Origin: an uncultured Methanobrevibacter sp.
Lineage (GTDB): Archaea > Methanobacteriota > Methanobacteria > Methanobacteriales > Methanobacteriaceae
Direction: 5' to 3'
Assembly (NCBI RefSeq): GCF_937906425.1
Contig: NZ_CALCYR010000090.1
Span: forward strand, 1-10,492
Length of the DNA: 10,492 nt
In this document: positions 7,701-10,492 of the stretch, one piece after another
How the letters are laid out: each line of letters starts with the position of its first letter
Position numbering within the stretch: the stretch's first letter is position 1
Program-made: the position numbers and the translations under genes
The notes under the pieces: model-generated
Seen by the model: the letters and a program-made list of their open reading frames with translations, nothing else
Told to the model about the DNA's origin: nothing
The model's database searches: none

Positions 7701-9339
7701 CAGCAGGGAATATCCTGTTGCTGTTGAGTTAGTCAATGATGATGGCAGTGAAATTGGCGGATACATTAAAACCATTGATTTGACTGTTGATGATGAATAT
7801 CTTGTTGCCTTGGAGGATAATGCGGGAACATTTGCTCTTTTAACTTCTGATGTTGATTCAGATAATACTGTTTTAAGTGTTTTGGGTGAGGAGTATATTT
7901 TGGATGTTCCTGTGGTGTCTGGCACTAATGTTATTATTGGTCTTGATGGTGATGCTGTTGTTGGCGGTTCTGTTGCTGTGAATGTTGAAGTTCCTTATGC
8001 AACAGGTATTGTAACTTTCTATGTTAATGGAGAGGCTGTTCCTGTTGAGTTGAATGAGACTTTGGCTCAATATGTATTTGATAATTTGGCTGCTGCTTAT
8101 TACAGTATTGTTGTTGTTTATGAGGGCAATGATATTTTTGCCAGTGCGGTTAACAGCACTTCATTTAATGTTGATGACAGTATTGTGATTGAAGTCAATG
8201 GCACTGAATACAATGTCACTGTTTTGGACGGCAATGCTAGTGAATTGATTGATGGTCTTGCTGACTTGAACAATCAATTAGCTGATGCTCAGTCCAGCAT
8301 TAGTGATTTGAGTGCTGCTCTTGATGAGGCTAATGACAATATCACTGATTTGAATAATCAATTAGCTGATGCTAAGTCTAATATTAGTGATTTGAGTGCT
8401 GCTCTTGATGAGGCTAATGCTACTATTGCTGATTTGAATAATCAATTGGCGGATGCTCAGTCTAATGCTACTGGTTTGGCTGCTGATATTGCTGATTTGA
8501 ATGGTCAATTGGCGGATGCTCAGTCTAATGCTACTGGTTTGGCTGCTGATATTGCTGATTTGAATGGTCAATTGGCGGATGCTAAGTCCAGCATTGACGG
8601 TTTGAATAGTGCGGTTGGTCTTGCTAAGGAGACTATTGATAATTTGACTGCTGAGTTGAATGCTCCGCATAATGCTACTGTTCTTGTTGATGGTATTGGT
8701 TATCCTGTCCTTATTGTTAATGGCAGTGCTAGCATTGAAACTAATATCAGTGTTGATCGTGTTGCCAGTGCGATTGATTATAGTAATATGACTACTGTTG
8801 CGCTTACTTATCCTGCTTTGAGGACTGGTGATTATTTCGTCTTTACCCTTAAGGATGCTAATGGCAATGCTTTAGCCGGCAAGAACGTTAGCGTTGGTTT
8901 CAACGGTCATGTATACACATACGTAACTGATGAGAATGGTCAGGCTAAGACTCAGGTTAACCTTAAGGTTGCTGGAGGATATACTTTTGCTGTCTGTTTC
9001 TTAGGTGATGATGAGTATAATGCTAGTTTCATTGCTGCTAAGATTACTGTTGAGAAGCAGAAACCTAGTTTGACTGTTCCTGCTAAGTCTTATAAGGCTT
9101 CAGCTAAGACCAAGACTTTGACTGCTACATTCAAGGATGCTAAAGGTCAGCTTATCAAGGGCAAGAAGGTGACTTTCACTGTTAATGGCAAGTCTTACAC
9201 TGCAAGCACTAATGCCAAGGGTGTTGCTAGCGTTAAGGTAAGTCTTTCCAGCAAGAAGACTTACAGTTTCACTGTTAAGTTTGATGGTGATGACACTTTC
9301 GCTGCTGTAACTAAAACAGGAAAAGTAACTATCAAATAG
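4723..9339 (+). CDS. Giant modular adhesin with coiled-coil stalk
   Basis: A 1538-residue exported protein. Modules in order: signal peptide 1-22 (MKKYY, hydrophobic, VSA); two nearly identical N-SGFE...GW sandwiches at 78-212 and 226-360, resembling CBM_4_9-type carbohydrate-binding domains; PKD 369-439 (WNFGDG 395-400); PKD 442-529 (WGDG 472-475); a sandwich of unknown kind 531-643; a PKD-like domain 644-727 (WEFDDG 674-679); a beta-helix 728-945 ending NNWW; two Ig-like domains about 976-1155; a coiled coil 1181-1306; two Ig-like domains about 1345-1446 and 1447-1538, the last Lys-rich. The frame opens with an ATG at 4576 and another at 4711. I chose 4723 because it starts the signal peptide and has GTGA just upstream. 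No C-terminal membrane anchor is seen. Surface display and glycan binding are inferred. Confidence 0.88.
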   Translation: MKKYYIFIMFIFFILISSVSASEINSTSSNIYLGDNSDESIQAVNDLDYLSTNSYSMSENELSSQIANESLKTSSNIVNSGFEDELDNGWTVNANGGSVSRDSSVVYEGSYSLHIVGNNNGPIISQSIDFTNIESISFYYYAPSSGGIFNVYILEEGTVPGSSNYLKQFALMGNPTLLNSWTYSGEIDTTSYTGNLNLAFLASYGNIYLDSITCVAKEVEPVNLVVNSGFEDELDNGWTVNANGGSVSRDSSVVYEGSYSLHIVGNNNGPIISQSIDFTNIESISFYYYAPSSGGIFNVYILEEGTVPGSSNYLKQFALMGNPTLLNSWTYSGEIDTTSYTGNLNLAFLASYGNIYLDSINYVTKEGEVYEVTGYMNAPVYFNYTTAEEVTKWFWNFGDGKSSIDPSPMHVYNKTGKYDAYLTIDNDDSKTIKYSVEIIENLVADFEYTITGNAISILDKSSGSIKNWVFNWGDGSTTNITELNNLPNGYNIIHSYPSNILGSFDVTLTVTDKFGNTSTITKEKIVKFYNNVSNDVVSFDFTQSVPDGWTEFNNPIHPTWNGSEAIINFDDYDYITVLVNIEKAHFFTDLFIDDNLIRSVETYVSGFTLTESIANLYGNHKVSVGAGYGIRQIIFGNYKYVADFDIESITIENGNFTVSFKDNSRGTAISSYVWEFDDGETFTSNSLSASLNPSHTFSSGNHWTRLHIYHDDVEMDYCFYNFTLAKPTINGVGYDSIQDAINSAGENDVIDIAPVIGGEFSENLLINKSLTLNFNGAVLSPKDSDVPLFNVTDGAVVTVSDLGLNKDSVLVTDSDSKLIIKDSEIDVDLDLSEGNVDLADDSFNNSILTLVANVNIANSTVSGGSVIVNGGKSRIFNTTLTSCDVAITQTAGELELISNILTGNGVAVNVTGGTSNIAYNLIYNNDKFGLVYVGDDVVFDNNWWATSDDPSRFNGENLSDVYFDVYRLEEDAGVDEFSYLRLKFSSDESVMGVSREYPVAVELVNDDGSEIGGYIKTIDLTVDDEYLVALEDNAGTFALLTSDVDSDNTVLSVLGEEYILDVPVVSGTNVIIGLDGDAVVGGSVAVNVEVPYATGIVTFYVNGEAVPVELNETLAQYVFDNLAAAYYSIVVVYEGNDIFASAVNSTSFNVDDSIVIEVNGTEYNVTVLDGNASELIDGLADLNNQLADAQSSISDLSAALDEANDNITDLNNQLADAKSNISDLSAALDEANATIADLNNQLADAQSNATGLAADIADLNGQLADAQSNATGLAADIADLNGQLADAKSSIDGLNSAVGLAKETIDNLTAELNAPHNATVLVDGIGYPVLIVNGSASIETNISVDRVASAIDYSNMTTVALTYPALRTGDYFVFTLKDANGNALAGKNVSVGFNGHVYTYVTDENGQAKTQVNLKVAGGYTFAVCFLGDDEYNASFIAAKITVEKQKPSLTVPAKSYKASAKTKTLTATFKDAKGQLIKGKKVTFTVNGKSYTASTNAKGVASVKVSLSSKKTYSFTVKFDGDDTFAAVTKTGKVTIK
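4954..5357 (+). repeat. Copy 1 of a 404 bp near-identical duplication
   Basis: This segment matches 5398-5801 at every base except 4962 (C against G at 5406), a silent Ser codon change. The period is 444 bp, or 148 codons, so the frame is kept. It encodes one sandwich module with the N-SGFE and GW signature. The match stops sharply at 5357, inside the codons for SI-T/N. Confidence 0.95.
5398..5801 (+). repeat. Copy 2 of the 404 bp duplication
   Basis: Second copy of the module at 4954-5357. The 40 bp joining the copies (encoding about TCVAKEVEPVNLV) and the stretch after copy 2 (NYVTKEGEVYE) are related but clearly diverged. Only the core is identical. Confidence 0.95.
8263..8640 (+). repeat. 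Five heptad-phased repeats encoding a coiled coil
   Basis: Units lie at 8263-8346 (28 codons), 8347-8430 (28), 8431-8493 (21), 8494-8556 (21) and 8557-8640 (28). Each starts DLNNQLADA or DLNGQLADA. The third and fourth differ at only two bases. Hydrophobic residues stand at unit positions 2, 6, 9, 13, 16, 20, 23 and 27, a perfect 4-3 pattern. All unit lengths are multiples of seven, so the heptad register runs unbroken across the array. Confidence 0.93.
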
Positions 9340-9391
9340 GTGCTAGATTAAGGAAAAAAAATATATTAGTTTGTTTGTTAGAATATTTAGG

Positions 9392-9475
9392 GAAAAAAGT
9401 TGGGTTTTCAATTAAGACTATTGTTTTTATTTATCCTTCTTTTTTCTTTAATTATTCTTTTATTTTTATTTTAAC
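9392..9475 (+). terminator. Terminator region of the giant adhesin
   Basis: A small hairpin (GAAAA 9392-9396 with TTTTC 9405-9409) is followed by a long pyrimidine-rich tract at about 9420-9475 with several T-runs. Clustered U-runs are the archaeal termination signal. The position, 50-140 bases after the stop, fits. Confidence 0.5.
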
Positions 9476-9680
9476 TTATTCGCTGAGTTGTGTTTTAAGT
9501 TTGAGGTTTTTATTATAAAAAAAGTGTTAGGGGATAATTGTTTTTTTTTTAATTTAGTTATGGTGTTTTTGTCATTTTTGTTGATTATTTAAGATTTTTA
9601 GAGGTTTTTTCTCTTGATATGAAAAAATTGGGTTTTTTGTAATTGTTTGTGTTTTTGTTTGTGTATTTTTTTTGTCATTT

Positions 9681-9764
9681 GGCGGTTTTTTTTTTTAAAA
9701 GGCGAAGTTTATTTTTCTGATGCTTTTTTTTGGATTTAGTGTAGGTTTGATTCCTATGGCCGCC
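9681..9764 (+). pseudogene. tRNA-like remnant (acceptor stem and T-arm only)
   Basis: GGCGGTT (9681-9687) can pair over seven positions with GGCCGCC (9758-9764), two of them G-U. Directly before the latter lies a T-arm: GTAGG (9741-9745), loop TTTGATT, CCTAT (9753-9757). It has the conserved G-C pair closing the loop, and T54, T55, G57 and A58; only C56 is replaced by T. The 84-base length and AAAAGGCG in the D-arm position resemble a class II (Leu/Ser) tRNA. An 11-base T-run replaces the 5' side of the D-arm and no proper anticodon stem forms, so it cannot be a working tRNA as read. Chance similarity remains possible. Confidence 0.27.
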
Positions 9765-9767
9765 TTT

Positions 9768-9775
9768 TTTTATAT
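9768..9775 (+). promoter_or_regulatory. Probable TATA box of the fourth adhesin
   Basis: TTTATATT stands 76 bases before the chosen ATG. A start about 25-30 bases downstream would leave a leader of about 50 bases that contains a nine-base T-run (9814-9822). Confidence 0.35.
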
Positions 9776-9850
9776 TTTTTGATCTTTTTGTTTAGATGAT
9801 GAAAAATCTTCAATTTTTTTTTGTTTAAATGAAGGATGGTTGTGTTAAGT

Positions 9851-10492
9851 ATGTTGAATTTGGAAAGGCTTTTTGTATTTTTTGTTTTGATTGCTTTTCT
9901 TTTGTCTGTTGGTGGTGTTTCTGCTGAGGGTGTTGATGATTCCTTGGCGGATGCTGCATTGCTTTCGGATGATTTTTGCAGCGGTGATGAGTTCTTGGCT
10001 TCAGATGCTGTTGCTGTTGGTGATGAGGATTCTTTGTCTGCGGGTAGTGATGGTCTTGTCTCTTCTGGTGATGATTTAGTTGCTGATTTTACAGCAGACA
10101 CAACAGAGGGCATTAATTCATTGACTGTTAATTTTACTGATGTTAGCGGCGGTAATCCTAGTGCTTGGTTTTGGGATTTTGGTGATGGTGGAAACAGCAC
10201 CTTGCAAAATCCGACACATACGTATGATGATATTGGATATTTTAATGTGAGTTTAAAAATCGTTAATGATGATTTCAGTGATTTTATTGTTAAGGATGAT
10301 TTTGTTCATGTTATCTATGACCGTGAGATTCTTGCTAATCCTGATTTTGAGGATGGCACCAGGTTAGTTGGCTGGGATTATTCAGGAGCTTCTGTTTATT
10401 CTTCCCAGAAAAATGCTAATACTGGTAAAAGGTTTGCTCAATTGCAGGATGGGGGTTTTATTTCTCAGCTTGTTCATTGGGATACTGTGGAT
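9851..10492 (+). CDS. N-terminal part of a PKD-containing adhesin, cut by the window edge
   Basis: An open frame of 214 codons runs to the right edge without a stop. Residues 1-25 are a signal peptide (MLNLERLF, hydrophobic core, GGVSA). Residues 26-75 form an acidic Asp/Ser/Ala/Gly linker. Residues 77-157 are a PKD domain with WDFGDG at 108-113 and NPTHTY after it. From residue 158 a sandwich begins with N-PDFEDG and GW, the same type as the duplicated module of the 4723 gene but clearly diverged. The order PKD then sandwich is the reverse of that gene. AAGGATGG lies about ten bases before the ATG at 9851; an in-frame ATG at 9836 overlaps that site and is less likely. Probably another exported surface protein; what follows lies outside the window. 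Confidence 0.85.
   Translation, partial: MLNLERLFVFFVLIAFLLSVGGVSAEGVDDSLADAALLSDDFCSGDEFLASDAVAVGDEDSLSAGSDGLVSSGDDLVADFTADTTEGINSLTVNFTDVSGGNPSAWFWDFGDGGNSTLQNPTHTYDDIGYFNVSLKIVNDDFSDFIVKDDFVHVIYDREILANPDFEDGTRLVGWDYSGASVYSSQKNANTGKRFAQLQDGGFISQLVHWDTVD

Larger units (their letters stand above)
9340..9850. other. T-rich 511 bp spacer before the fourth gene
   Basis: The plus strand is rich in T with several long runs, such as T10 at 9541-9550 and T11 at 9686-9696. It holds the terminator of the long gene, a near-palindromic TTTTTATTATAAAAA at 9507-9521, a tRNA-like remnant (9681-9764) and the promoter of the last gene. A minus-strand frame over 9754-10200 is a shadow of that gene. Confidence 0.6.

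Noticed and set aside
8362..8670. Minus-strand frames within 6933-8670
   Set aside because: They are antisense shadows of the repeated plus-strand coding sequence, rich in Ser/Ile/Gln repeats mirroring the coiled-coil units, and lack ribosome binding sites.
449..9339. Invertible segment flanked by the two similar C-terminal modules in opposite orientation
   Set aside because: The modules match at protein level, but the DNA differs at many codons (AAA/ACA against AAG/ACT). No long identical stretch or recombinase gene is visible.
9754..10200. 148-codon minus-strand frame
   Set aside because: It is antisense to the signal peptide, linker and PKD domain of the 9851 gene, which has clear protein motifs.

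Overview
The window is very AT-rich and holds four genes for large secreted surface proteins: three complete and one cut off by the right edge. Each has an N-terminal signal peptide. They are built from the modules seen in the adhesin-like proteins of Methanobrevibacter and related Methanobacteriales: right-handed parallel beta-helices, PKD domains, N-x-GFE/GW carbohydrate-binding-like sandwiches and bacterial-Ig-like repeats. TATA-type promoters, U-rich terminators, T-rich spacers and strong codon bias toward A/T fit the same group. Assignment to a gut or rumen Methanobrevibacter rests on this family pattern, not on a marker gene.

Layout: 1-448 is AT-rich spacer with a 28-31 bp tandem repeat array (141-343) and a hairpin (353-384) that may end the first gene. 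449-2650 (-) is a 733-residue beta-helix/Ig-like adhesin. 2651-3430 is a divergent spacer holding promoters for both directions and a possible small transcribed unit. 3431-4492 (+) is a 353-residue beta-helix protein with a TTG start. 4723-9339 (+) is a 1538-residue mosaic: two nearly identical sandwich domains, PKD domains, beta-helix, Ig-like domains, a heptad-repeat coiled coil, then a Lys-rich Ig-like tail. 9340-9850 is a T-rich spacer with a terminator, a tRNA-like remnant and a promoter. 9851 to the right edge (+) is the start of a fourth adhesin with PKD and GFE/GW modules.

The genes look like a locus that evolves by module duplication and exchange. The long gene carries a 404 bp duplication with one base difference and 63/84 bp coiled-coil repeats that keep the heptad register. 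The last 92 residues of the first and third proteins are the same kind of Lys-rich module. The fourth protein uses the PKD and GFE/GW modules in reversed order. All products are probably exported and displayed on the pseudomurein wall. Their ligands cannot be read from the sequence. No mobile element, CRISPR array, intact tRNA or rRNA was seen.
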